Assembly: GCA_018266055.1 (NCBI GenBank)
Contig: JAFDYT010000001.1
Span: 248,001-312,000 of the forward strand
Origin: Bacteroidota bacterium
GTDB lineage: Bacteria; Bacteroidota; Bacteroidia; Cytophagales; Cyclobacteriaceae
Direction of reading: 5' to 3'
DNA: 64,000 bases
Shown: in pieces, positions 27,055 to 34,856 of the stretch
Numbering within the stretch: the first letter of the stretch is position 1
How the letters are laid out: the number at the start of each line of letters is the position of its first letter
Program-made: the position numbers and the translations under genes
The notes under the pieces: model-generated
Databases searched by the model: none
What the model saw: only the letters and a program-made list of their open reading frames with translations
What the model was told of the DNA's origin: nothing

Positions 27055-27576
27055 ATGAAAAAAAGTATTCTACTGGCATTGGTATGCGCAGCAGCCATTC
27101 ACGCAAGTGCACAGATTGACTTTGACAAGAAGCTGAAAGATCTCGGGATTGAACTTTACGCGCCTACCAAGCCGATGGGCAATTATGTAAAAGTGGTGCG
27201 TACGGGCAACCTTTTGTTTTTTGCAGGCCATGGCCCTACGCGTGCGGATAACAGCAATATCACCGGTAAGGTAGGAAAAGACCTCACCCTCGAGCAAGGA
27301 TATGACGCTGCCAAACAAACAGGAATTGCGCTGCTCTCTACATTAAAAGCTGAAATCGGCGACCTGAATAAAGTGAAGCGCATTGTGAAAGTGCTAGGCA
27401 TGGTGAATTGCACCGATACATTTACCGATCAACCCAAGGTGATCAATGGCTTTTCAGATTTGATGGTCAGTATCTTTGGTGAAAAAGGAAAACATGCCCG
27501 CTCAGCGGTGGGGATGTACATGCTGCCGTCTAACATAGCCGTGGAGATCGAAATGATTGTAGAGATCGAAGACTAA
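27055..27576 (+). CDS. Exported RidA (YjgF/YER057c/UK114) family protein
   Basis: 173 residues: a signal peptide (MKKSILLALVCAAAIHASAQ) followed by one RidA domain. The residues needed for imine deamination in RidA are kept: Arg149 in HARSAVG and Glu164 in VEIEMIVE, 15 apart as in E. coli RidA (R105/E120). Classic RidA is cytosolic and clears 2-aminoacrylate; the leader implies a periplasmic role here, with unknown substrate. Preceded by a small exported protein gene. Confidence 0.85.
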   Translation: MKKSILLALVCAAAIHASAQIDFDKKLKDLGIELYAPTKPMGNYVKVVRTGNLLFFAGHGPTRADNSNITGKVGKDLTLEQGYDAAKQTGIALLSTLKAEIGDLNKVKRIVKVLGMVNCTDTFTDQPKVINGFSDLMVSIFGEKGKHARSAVGMYMLPSNIAVEIEMIVEIED

Positions 27577-27577
27577 T

Positions 27578-27594
27578 GGCGCTTTCGCCCTTTT
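27578..27594 (+). terminator. Candidate intrinsic terminator after the RidA gene
   Basis: GGCG and CGCC form a short GC-only stem with a CTTT loop, followed by C and TTTT. It lies 2 bp after the RidA stop. The stem is only 4 bp, so efficiency is uncertain. Confidence 0.4.
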
Positions 27595-27669
27595 AATGAC
27601 CGGCCAAGGCCAATTGCATCTTTTTAATAAAATATTTCTGTACTTTTACATTCTTAACATTTTAAGACT

Positions 27670-27879
27670 ATGAACGCAATTCTTCTTTTAGGAATGCCTG
27701 GAGCGATGGAGTGGGTAGTAATCGGTTTGTTTGTACTGGTATTCTTCGGAGCCAAGAAAATACCCGAATTTGCCAAAGGACTTGGCAAAGGCATCCGTGA
27801 GTTTAAAGATGCTGTGAAAGACGTGAAGAAAGAAGTAGACGATGCGGGCAAAGAAGTGCCCAAAATTGACGAGAAGTAA
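27670..27879 (+). CDS. tatA: Twin-arginine translocase subunit TatA
   Basis: 69 residues: a short N-terminal membrane helix (MEWVVIGLFVLVFFGAKKIP), the hinge FGAKKIPEFAKGLGKGIREF, an amphipathic helix and an acidic/basic tail. This is the standard TatA/E layout. It forms the pore-like component for export of folded proteins with TatC, which is not in the window. A gatA gene begins 5 bp after its stop, suggesting co-transcription. Confidence 0.93.
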   Translation: MNAILLLGMPGAMEWVVIGLFVLVFFGAKKIPEFAKGLGKGIREFKDAVKDVKKEVDDAGKEVPKIDEK

Positions 27880-27884
27880 AATTC

Positions 27885-29312
27885 TTGGAGTCGGCAAGCT
27901 ACGTACACCTTCGGCAATTACTCGACCAGGGCAAAATCTCCTGTGTTGGGTTAGTACAATCTCACCTTCAGTGTATTGATAACAAGAAGCACCTCAATGC
28001 TTTTTTAAGCGTCTATGCGGATGAATCGCTACAGCGAGCCGCAGTTGTGGACCAAAAAATAAAAGCTGGCACAGCCGGTAAGCTGGCCGGCTTGGTGGTG
28101 GGAATCAAAGACCTGATCTGCTACAAAGACCACCCCCTTCAGGGTGGCAGTAAAATTCTGGACGGATTTATTTCTCAATACAATGCTACCGCCGTGCAAC
28201 GCCTGCTGGACGAAGACGCCATCATTATCGGGCGGCAAAACTGCGACGAGTTTGGAATGGGCTCTTCGAACGAGAATTCTGCTTTTGGCCCGGTGCTCAA
28301 TGATTTGGATAACAATCTTGTTTCGGGCGGATCATCCGGCGGATCGGCGGTGGCCATTCAGGCCGATATGTGCCAGGTTTCACTAGGAACAGATACCGGT
28401 GGTTCCGTGCGTCAGCCGGCGGCCTTTTGCGGACTGGCAGGGTTGAAGCCCACCTATTCACGTATATCGCGCTATGGACTTGCTGCATATGCCTCATCGT
28501 TTGATTGCATCGGCGTTCTCTCAAAGCATGTCGAAGATATTGCGCTGGTACTGGAAGTGATCGCTGGCAGCGACGAGAATGACAGCACCGTTTCCCGTAA
28601 GGAGGTGCCTTTGTATTCGAAGGAGATTCTATCTGCCCCAAATAAAAAATATAAGATTGCATACATGCGCGACACGGTGGAAAGCCACGCGCTGCAGCCT
28701 GAAATAAAAAGTGCAATTCAAAAAAAGATCGATCAACTCAAAGCCGTAGGCCATGAGGTGGCAGCTATCGATTTTCCACTCAACGAATACGTGCTGCCAA
28801 CTTACTACATCCTGGCAACGGCCGAGGCCAGCTCTAATCTTTCGCGTTACGATGGCGTACGCTATGGGTACCGAAGCCCCAATGCCACGGATTTGACGTC
28901 CCTTTATAAGAAAACCCGAAGCGAAGCGTTCGGTAAGGAAGTACAACGTAGGATATTACTTGGTACCTTTGTACTGAGTGCGAGTTATTACAATGCCTAC
29001 TACACCAAGGCACAACAGGTGCGTAGGTTGATTAGGGATCAGATAAAGAACATTTTTAAACAATATGATTTTATCCTGATGCCCACCACACCCACCACGG
29101 CGTTTCGGTTGGGTGAGCACTCGGATAACCCTGTGGAAATGTACCTGGCGGATTTGTTTTCTGTGCAGGCGAATGTAGCCGGTGTGCCGGCGATTTCAAT
29201 TCCGGCAGGAAAGGATGAAAAAGGATTACCCATCGGCTTGCAGGTTGTAGCCGATGATTTTGAAGAGAGTAAATTGCTTCGGTTTTCGAAAGAAATTATA
29301 GAATTAACATGA
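27885..29312 (+). CDS. gatA: Glutamyl-tRNA(Gln)/aspartyl-tRNA(Asn) amidotransferase subunit A
   Basis: 475 residues of the amidase signature family. The Lys-Ser-Ser triad is intact: Lys75 in GIKDLI, Ser150 in GGSSGGS and Ser174 in TDTGGSVRQPAAF, with the same spacings as S. aureus GatA. SRYGLAAYASSFDCIG supports GatA over a general amidase. It supplies ammonia from glutamine to amidate mischarged tRNA; gatB and gatC are not in the window. The start is TTG at 27885; the next in-frame Met is past the catalytic lysine. The following gene overlaps the stop by 4 nt. Confidence 0.88.
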   Translation: MESASYVHLRQLLDQGKISCVGLVQSHLQCIDNKKHLNAFLSVYADESLQRAAVVDQKIKAGTAGKLAGLVVGIKDLICYKDHPLQGGSKILDGFISQYNATAVQRLLDEDAIIIGRQNCDEFGMGSSNENSAFGPVLNDLDNNLVSGGSSGGSAVAIQADMCQVSLGTDTGGSVRQPAAFCGLAGLKPTYSRISRYGLAAYASSFDCIGVLSKHVEDIALVLEVIAGSDENDSTVSRKEVPLYSKEILSAPNKKYKIAYMRDTVESHALQPEIKSAIQKKIDQLKAVGHEVAAIDFPLNEYVLPTYYILATAEASSNLSRYDGVRYGYRSPNATDLTSLYKKTRSEAFGKEVQRRILLGTFVLSASYYNAYYTKAQQVRRLIRDQIKNIFKQYDFILMPTTPTTAFRLGEHSDNPVEMYLADLFSVQANVAGVPAISIPAGKDEKGLPIGLQVVADDFEESKLLRFSKEIIELT

Positions 29313-30745
29313 AGAAAGTAGCGCTATTATTTTTTTCAATGGGATTCATCGGTTTTGCGATGGCGCAAAAAGAAACCGTGAAGGATACCGTTGTGGTAGC
29401 ACAGGCGACAGTCATCATGGATTCACTGGTGGTAAAAGACACCGTGAAAACAGAACTGGTGAGTCTTCCGTCAAACTTTGATTTTATTCCGGCAGATGAA
29501 ACCCCTGAGTTGATTGCCGACCGCCTCGGCTGCCTGCAACAAACTATTCCGCTGCCGTACAACAGCAAAGTGCACGCCTTCATCGATTACTTCACCGTGC
29601 GTGACCGCGAATATATCCGCATGGTGCTGCGGAGAAAAAATTTGTATTTCCCGCTCTTTGAGAAGAAACTCAAAGAATATGGTCTGCCTGATGAATTGAA
29701 ATATTTGTCGATCATTGAGTCGGGGTTAAACCCTAAAGCGATTTCATCGGCCAGAGCTGTGGGCTTGTGGCAATTCATGTCGGGTACCGGCAAATATTTC
29801 AGTCTGCGCAGCGACTGGTTTACCGACGACCGGATGGATCCGGAAAAGGCAACTGAAGCTGCGTGTAAATACCTTGGCCAGTTGTATTCTATTTTCAACG
29901 ACTGGCATCTGGCGTTGGCGGCCTACAACTCAGGTCCGGGTACCGTACTCAGGGCCATAAAGCGATCCGGTCACAAAAGAGATTTCTGGGAAATCTATTC
30001 ACACTTGCCCCGCGAAACCCGCTCCTATGTTCCGCAGTTTATCGCAGTGATTTACGCAGTGAATTTTGCCGAAGAGCACAACATTCATGAAGTAGCGCGC
30101 GAAGAGTTGCTACCTCACGATACAGTGTCAGTAAATAAATTTTTTCACTTCGATACCTTCGCCAAGTTAACTGGCGTGTGCCCTGAAGATTTGCAATTCC
30201 TGAATCCTCATGTCAAGAAAAATGCATTGCCCGAAGACGGTAAAATACGTACCATCAAAGTGCCTCTCCCAGCAAAAGAAATTTTGGCGCAGAACAGGAA
30301 GTCAATTCTTGATTCAGCAGCTACCAAGAAAAGCGAAGTAGAAGCGCTGGCCAAATCTCAGCCAGGAAATACCTTTGGTCGCGACCGCGACGTGTATTAC
30401 GTGCAGAATGGCGATGCGCTCAGCACAATCGCCTATCGCTTTGGCGTGAGTGTGGTGAGCCTTCGCGAGTGGAATGACTTAAGCAGTAACTTGATTCGTC
30501 CGGGTCAGCGTTTGATCATTTGGTACAATTCTTCGCCAGTAAAATTAACTGCAAAACCTGCCGTTAAAACTAGTGCACCTTCAGCACAGGTCACTACCGA
30601 TGGAAAGACCTATATTGTGCAGCCTGGCGATACGCTCTGGGATATTTCTAAGAAAATTCCCGGCGTGACCATCGAGAAAATCAAAAGCCTGAACAACCTC
30701 AAAGGCAGCAAGCTTCAGCCCGGTCAGAAATTAATTGTAGGATAA
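29309..30745 (+). CDS. MltD-like lytic transglycosylase with two LysM domains
   Basis: 478 residues: signal peptide (1-20), SLT domain with catalytic Glu137 in SIIESGLNP, then ARAVGLWQFM and ALAAYNSGPGTV, and two C-terminal LysM motifs (about 362-404 and 434-477) joined by a Thr/Ala/Pro linker. It should cleave glycan strands of peptidoglycan while held by LysM. It overlaps gatA by 4 nt. Its stop is 4 bp from that of the convergent xdhC gene; the gap holds a weak A/T-rich hairpin and a T-run. Confidence 0.92.
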   Translation: MKKVALLFFSMGFIGFAMAQKETVKDTVVVAQATVIMDSLVVKDTVKTELVSLPSNFDFIPADETPELIADRLGCLQQTIPLPYNSKVHAFIDYFTVRDREYIRMVLRRKNLYFPLFEKKLKEYGLPDELKYLSIIESGLNPKAISSARAVGLWQFMSGTGKYFSLRSDWFTDDRMDPEKATEAACKYLGQLYSIFNDWHLALAAYNSGPGTVLRAIKRSGHKRDFWEIYSHLPRETRSYVPQFIAVIYAVNFAEEHNIHEVAREELLPHDTVSVNKFFHFDTFAKLTGVCPEDLQFLNPHVKKNALPEDGKIRTIKVPLPAKEILAQNRKSILDSAATKKSEVEALAKSQPGNTFGRDRDVYYVQNGDALSTIAYRFGVSVVSLREWNDLSSNLIRPGQRLIIWYNSSPVKLTAKPAVKTSAPSAQVTTDGKTYIVQPGDTLWDISKKIPGVTIEKIKSLNNLKGSKLQPGQKLIVG

Positions 30746-30749
30746 AGTC

Positions 30750-31886
30750 TTAATAACTTTTTTTCAGCACTTCATCGCTGTGCCTCATGCGCTCGTGAAT
30801 TGGCCCTGGCAGATCTTTTAAAAATCCGCCTTTGCGATGGGCAAACTTGCTTTGGATTTCGGCAATGATGGAGACAGAAATTTCGTCCGGCGCTTCGGCA
30901 CCAATGTCAAGGCCTATAGGCGAATGAATACGTTGCAGATCTTCGTCGCTCAAACTGATTCCTTCGTGAAGAAATTCTTCGCGCATTTTGTCGAATCTTT
31001 TTCGAGGACCCAAAATGCCGATATAAGGAGTTTCCGATTTTAAAATTTTCCGAAGCACATCCCTATCATATTCGTAGTTGTGCGACATCAGTACACAAGC
31101 CGTATAAGGTGTAATGGTAAAATCACGGTCAATAAAGTCACGATGACATAGTGAAAGCTTGTCGGCTTCCGGAAAAAAAGCAGGGGCAATGTGCGCTACA
31201 CATTCGTCGGTTACGTGAACGTTCCAGCCCAGCGATTTCGCCAATTGGCTCACCGGTCTCGCGTCGAAACCGCCGCCGAATATCATCACTGAAATTCCAG
31301 GCTGAATGAATTCAAAAAATACTTCAGCTTCTGTTCCCTTAATAAATAAGGTGCTTGTCTCCGATTTTTTAGAAGAAAAGAGCGAGCGCAAATGAGCTGT
31401 CACGGACGGCGCAGCCTCCTGGCTATAAATTTCATTTTGATCTTGATCGATTAACCATTTTTTGCCGATTTGCTCCGAAGTGTATACTGTAGCCAGCGCC
31501 AGGGGAGCAACCGAATTAATGATCTTTTCAAAAAGTACCATCGGATTTTCCTTATTGGCAGGATCAACTCTCTCAAAAAGCACATCGATTACGCCGTTGC
31601 ACCCAAGGCTGATGCCCAGATTTTGATTGCTTTCTTCGCGTGTGTCATAGGTGACGGTGAGCGCGTTGCCATCGCTCATCACTTGCCGGGCTTTGCGCAA
31701 GGCATCGCCTTCCAGACATCCACCACTGATAGAACCCGTCCAGCGGCCGTCGTCGGTGATCAGCATGCGTGCGCCGGGGCTTCTGTACGATGAGCCATGC
31801 ACGCGCACTACAGTTGCCAGCGCAGCTTTGCGTTGCGCGAAATCGATTTTTCGATAGGCATTGACAACCGCTTTGAAGTCTTTCAT
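30750..31886 (-). CDS. XdhC/CoxI-family protein
   Basis: 378 residues: N-terminal XdhC_CoxI domain (GSSYRSPGARMLI, ISGGCLEGDAL) and a C-terminal Rossmann domain (SVMIFGGGFDARPVSQLA, then ILGPRKRFDKM and DIGAEAPDEIS). XdhC proteins bind molybdenum cofactor, insert it into xanthine-dehydrogenase-type enzymes and aid its sulfuration. No molybdoenzyme genes are in the window. It is divergent from the PfkB kinase gene, with -7 elements on both strands of the gap. Confidence 0.88.
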   Translation of the reverse strand: MKDFKAVVNAYRKIDFAQRKAALATVVRVHGSSYRSPGARMLITDDGRWTGSISGGCLEGDALRKARQVMSDGNALTVTYDTREESNQNLGISLGCNGVIDVLFERVDPANKENPMVLFEKIINSVAPLALATVYTSEQIGKKWLIDQDQNEIYSQEAAPSVTAHLRSLFSSKKSETSTLFIKGTEAEVFFEFIQPGISVMIFGGGFDARPVSQLAKSLGWNVHVTDECVAHIAPAFFPEADKLSLCHRDFIDRDFTITPYTACVLMSHNYEYDRDVLRKILKSETPYIGILGPRKRFDKMREEFLHEGISLSDEDLQRIHSPIGLDIGAEAPDEISVSIIAEIQSKFAHRKGGFLKDLPGPIHERMRHSDEVLKKSY

Positions 31887-31900
31887 CGCATTGATCTAAA

Positions 31901-31908
31901 CAAAAATA
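31901..31908 (-). promoter_or_regulatory. Predicted -7 element for xdhC
   Basis: On the minus strand this reads TATTTTTG, an exact TAnnTTTG match, 14 bp upstream of the ATG at 31886. No good -33 box is seen, and the resulting leader would be very short. Confidence 0.35.
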
Positions 31909-31946
31909 ATCAAATCCGCGCGTAGCTCTTCTACCAGCTATTCTGT

Positions 31947-31954
31947 TATTTTTG
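31947..31954 (+). promoter_or_regulatory. Predicted -7 element for the PfkB kinase gene
   Basis: TATTTTTG is an exact TAnnTTTG match 25 bp upstream of the ATG at 31980. No TTTG -33 box is present at the preferred spacing. Confidence 0.4.
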
Positions 31955-31979
31955 CCACTTAATTTAAAATCAAAAGCTC

Positions 31980-32972
31980 ATGAAGTATGATGTTTTCGGC
32001 ATTGGCAACGCCATCGTTGATATTGTGACCGAAGTAGACCACGATTTTTTCGAAAAGAATGAAGTCGAAAAAGGAGTGATGACTTTGGTGGATGAAAAAA
32101 GACAAATTCATTTGATGGGTGCCATCGACATGAAAAGAAGTATTATGAGCGGAGGTGGATCGGCAGGAAATACCGTGGTGGCACTCAACCAATTTGGCGG
32201 CAAAAGTTTTTATTCATGTCTGGTAGCTCACGATGAGCTTGGTAAATTTTTTCTTGACGATCTGAAGCATCATGGTGTTAATACCAATCTGAAATACGAG
32301 AATTGCCCGACAGGGCATTCAGGTCGCTGCCTGGTGATGACCTCGCCGGACGCTCAGCGCACCATGAATACTTTTTTAGGCGTGAGTTCTTTCCTGTCGC
32401 CAGAGCATCTCGATGAAGAGGCCATAAAAAATTCAAGCTACGTTTATCTGGAAGGATATTTGGTGGCAAGCCCGAAAGGATTGGAGGCGATGAAAGAAGC
32501 CAAGAAGATCGCTGAGAAAAATAAAGTCGAAGTGGCGCTGACCTTTTCTGACCCAAGCATGGTGAAATATTTTTCGAAGCAGATGGAGGAGATCGTCGGT
32601 GCGAGCGTAGATCTTTTGTTTTGTAACGACGAAGAGGCATTGATCTTTACGGGGACTAATTCATTGAGCGAGGCCCGCGAGAAATTGAAACAATCTGCGA
32701 AGCGGTTTGTGATCACGCTTGGCGCGAATGGTGCCATGGTGTACGATGGCGATACCTTCATTAGCATTGAGCCGTATGCAACAGTTGCCGTAGATACCAA
32801 CGGAGCCGGCGACATGTTTGCAGGCGCGTTCATGTACGGCATCACTCACGGACACAGTTATGCAGGCTCAGGAAAGCTCGCCTCGCTGGCTTCGTCGCAT
32901 GTGGTAAGGCAGTGGGGTCCTCGACTTAAGAAAGAGGAGGTGCAGAAAATCCTGCACGAATTCAAAGGCTAA
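31980..32972 (+). CDS. PfkB-family kinase (adenosine-kinase-like)
   Basis: 330 residues of the ribokinase/PfkB fold. The second signature DTNGAGDMFAGAF contains catalytic Asp278, and the first-signature region MSGGGSAGNTVVALNQFGG (about 56-74) binds the sugar. The overall pattern (DVFGIGNAIVDIV start, lid residues) resembles the adenosine-kinase-like branch common in bacteria, but adenosine, inosine or a sugar are all possible substrates. Its stop abuts that of the convergent gldH. Confidence 0.88.
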   Translation: MKYDVFGIGNAIVDIVTEVDHDFFEKNEVEKGVMTLVDEKRQIHLMGAIDMKRSIMSGGGSAGNTVVALNQFGGKSFYSCLVAHDELGKFFLDDLKHHGVNTNLKYENCPTGHSGRCLVMTSPDAQRTMNTFLGVSSFLSPEHLDEEAIKNSSYVYLEGYLVASPKGLEAMKEAKKIAEKNKVEVALTFSDPSMVKYFSKQMEEIVGASVDLLFCNDEEALIFTGTNSLSEAREKLKQSAKRFVITLGANGAMVYDGDTFISIEPYATVAVDTNGAGDMFAGAFMYGITHGHSYAGSGKLASLASSHVVRQWGPRLKKEEVQKILHEFKG

Positions 32973-33452
32973 TTACTTTGCCGGTTCGGCGTTTTCAACG
33001 CGCACACCTACGGCAAGCACGCCGGGAATGGTGTCCATGCGCATAAACTGATCAATTCGCATGGAATAAGTGCCGATCTTTTTGAACGCGTAGTTTTCAA
33101 GCACCGGAAATTGGTGATCATAGATGTCGCCAATGCCGGATGTTCCAAAAGGTTTTCCCGTTTTCTGATCGAACAAAAAGCCAGAGATCATTTTTTTTGA
33201 CAACGAAGTGCTGTCCTGATACTTCAATTCATAATTCACAAACAACCGCGCGAAGGGATAGTCAATCGAATTGCGGACATTGAGCAACACGTTGTATTTT
33301 TTTACGGTATCCGAAATTTGAAAATCAAATTTTACCGGCTGATTTATTTTCCAACTTCTGTCTTTGAATTCGGCGTTGTCTTCAAAAACTCGCTTCGAGT
33401 CGCAGCCGATGATGAAGAAAACAAAAATAGCGACGATGAAGAATGCTCTCAT
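32973..33452 (-). CDS. gldH: Gliding motility lipoprotein GldH
   Basis: 159 residues with a lipoprotein signal peptide (lipobox IIGC, Cys17). The mature part matches GldH in length and in NIDYPFARLFV-like and GIGDIYDHQFPVLENY-type segments. Known members are needed for gliding in Flavobacterium and lie at the envelope. The start ATG overlaps the ricT stop by 4 nt, so it is translated from the guaB-purD-ricT transcript. Confidence 0.85.
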   Translation of the reverse strand: MRAFFIVAIFVFFIIGCDSKRVFEDNAEFKDRSWKINQPVKFDFQISDTVKKYNVLLNVRNSIDYPFARLFVNYELKYQDSTSLSKKMISGFLFDQKTGKPFGTSGIGDIYDHQFPVLENYAFKKIGTYSMRIDQFMRMDTIPGVLAVGVRVENAEPAK

Positions 33453-33694
33453 CCTTTAGGAGTGTTCGGGTTCGGTTTGTTGGGGTTCGGCCGATTTTGG
33501 TTCTGACGGTTAGGATTTGGCCGATTTTGATTCGGTTTATTTTGCCCTTGCCGGTTAGGGTTTGGCTGATTTTGATTTTGCTGATTTGGGTTCTGCGGAT
33601 TTTGATTTCGCTGGTTCGGATTGTTCCGGTTGCCTTTGTCGCGGCGATTGCGATTATTATTCCTGTTCTTGTTTTTGCCCTTATTCTGATACTT
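33449..33694 (-). repeat. Low-complexity coding repeat (RicT tail)
   Basis: Imperfect short repeats encode NPNR/QNQN/NRPN-type units, about 81 residues almost without hydrophobic residues. The unit length varies and the frame is kept to the stop codon. It is likely to be disordered and prone to length change between strains. Confidence 0.85.
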
Positions 33695-34753
33695 TTTATC
33701 CATCGTCTCCAGGTCGCTGTTCAATGTAGCCACCGGAATTTTCACCTCTTCCTCATTGAGCACAAGCGTAGCAGGTTTTTTGCCCTGCCGGTTCATCTCC
33801 AGAATTTCGTTCACACGATCCACATCCAGTGCGTACCAGTTGTTCTCGTCTTTGAAGGCGAACCACATGATTCTGCGGAAGATATCCGTCTTCTGGAGTT
33901 TCGCTTCACCTTTCTCGGTGAGCAACGGCGCATCGATGTCGGGAATGAATTTCAGCGCCTCCATGTATGTTTCAAGTTCGTAGTTGAGGCAGCATTTTAG
34001 CCGTCCGCACTGGCCCGAAAGTTTGCTTGGGTTGAGCGACAGGTTTTGATAGCGTGCTGCGCTAGTGGCTACGTTTTTGAAATCGCTGAGCCAGGTGGAG
34101 CAACAAAGCTCGCGGCCACAGACGCCAATCCCGCCAAGGCGACCGGCTTCCTGACGCAGGCTGATCTGTCGCATCTCCACACGAACTTTGAATTCGCTGG
34201 CCAGTAATTTTATTAGCTCTCTGAAGTCTACACGCTCATCGGCAGAATAGAAAAATACGGCCTTGGTGTTGTCGGCTTGAAACTCTACATCCGAAAGCTT
34301 CATACCCAACTTCATGGTGCGGATGATTTCCCGGGCACGGTAAAGAGATGGAAGCTCGCGGTTTTTTACTTCTTCAAATTTTTCAAGGTCTTTGGTGTGT
34401 GCCATCCGGTAGATCTTATTGATCTCTTCGTCGTTGGCCACTTTCTTTTTTTGCATTTGCAGGCGCACAAGCTCGCCTTGCATAGACACATAGCCAATGT
34501 GATGGCCGGTCTGGGTTTCTACCACCACGGCATCGCCGGTGTGCAGGTTCAGTTTTTCGGTATTGCGATAGAAATCTTTGCGCCCGTTTTTGAAGCGTAC
34601 TTCCACTACATCAAAGCGATCTTCGCGGGGCATGTCCATGTTGCTGAGCCAGTCAAACACATTCATCTTGTTGCACCCACCGGTGCCGCAAGCGCCATTG
34701 TTTTTACAGCCGCCTACCTTTCCGTCTTTTGTCGTTCCACACGCACAGCCCAT
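33449..34753 (-). CDS. ricT: RicT/PSP1-domain protein with Cys-rich head and N/Q/P-rich tail
   Basis: 434 residues. The PSP1 domain (about 90-180, ending RFKVRVEMRQISLRQEA-like) and the conserved CGRELCCSTWL and QCGRLKCCLNYELE cysteine motifs identify the RicT (YaaT) family, part of the RicAFT complex in B. subtilis that carries Fe-S clusters and affects RNA maturation. The N-terminus adds five cysteines (C3, C5, C16, C22, C27). Residues 354-434 are an Asn/Gln/Pro/Arg repeat tail not needed for the family fold. It lies 103 bp downstream of purD and overlaps gldH by 4 nt. Confidence 0.85.
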   Translation of the reverse strand: MGCACGTTKDGKVGGCKNNGACGTGGCNKMNVFDWLSNMDMPREDRFDVVEVRFKNGRKDFYRNTEKLNLHTGDAVVVETQTGHHIGYVSMQGELVRLQMQKKKVANDEEINKIYRMAHTKDLEKFEEVKNRELPSLYRAREIIRTMKLGMKLSDVEFQADNTKAVFFYSADERVDFRELIKLLASEFKVRVEMRQISLRQEAGRLGGIGVCGRELCCSTWLSDFKNVATSAARYQNLSLNPSKLSGQCGRLKCCLNYELETYMEALKFIPDIDAPLLTEKGEAKLQKTDIFRRIMWFAFKDENNWYALDVDRVNEILEMNRQGKKPATLVLNEEEVKIPVATLNSDLETMDKKYQNKGKNKNRNNNRNRRDKGNRNNPNQRNQNPQNPNQQNQNQPNPNRQGQNKPNQNRPNPNRQNQNRPNPNKPNPNTPKG

Positions 34754-34856
34754 GAGAGGTATTTTTGTTCAGATTAAAACGTTAAAGTTACACCCTTGAG
34801 GTGGTTTGGGCAAATGAAGCCCTGGCTCATGCCAATGGGACTTACCATCCTAATTT

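Noticed and set aside
33449-33694. Repeated short units that could suggest a CRISPR array or tandem repeat element
   Set aside because: No regular repeat-spacer periodicity; the units keep frame and encode the RicT tail, so it is coding low complexity.
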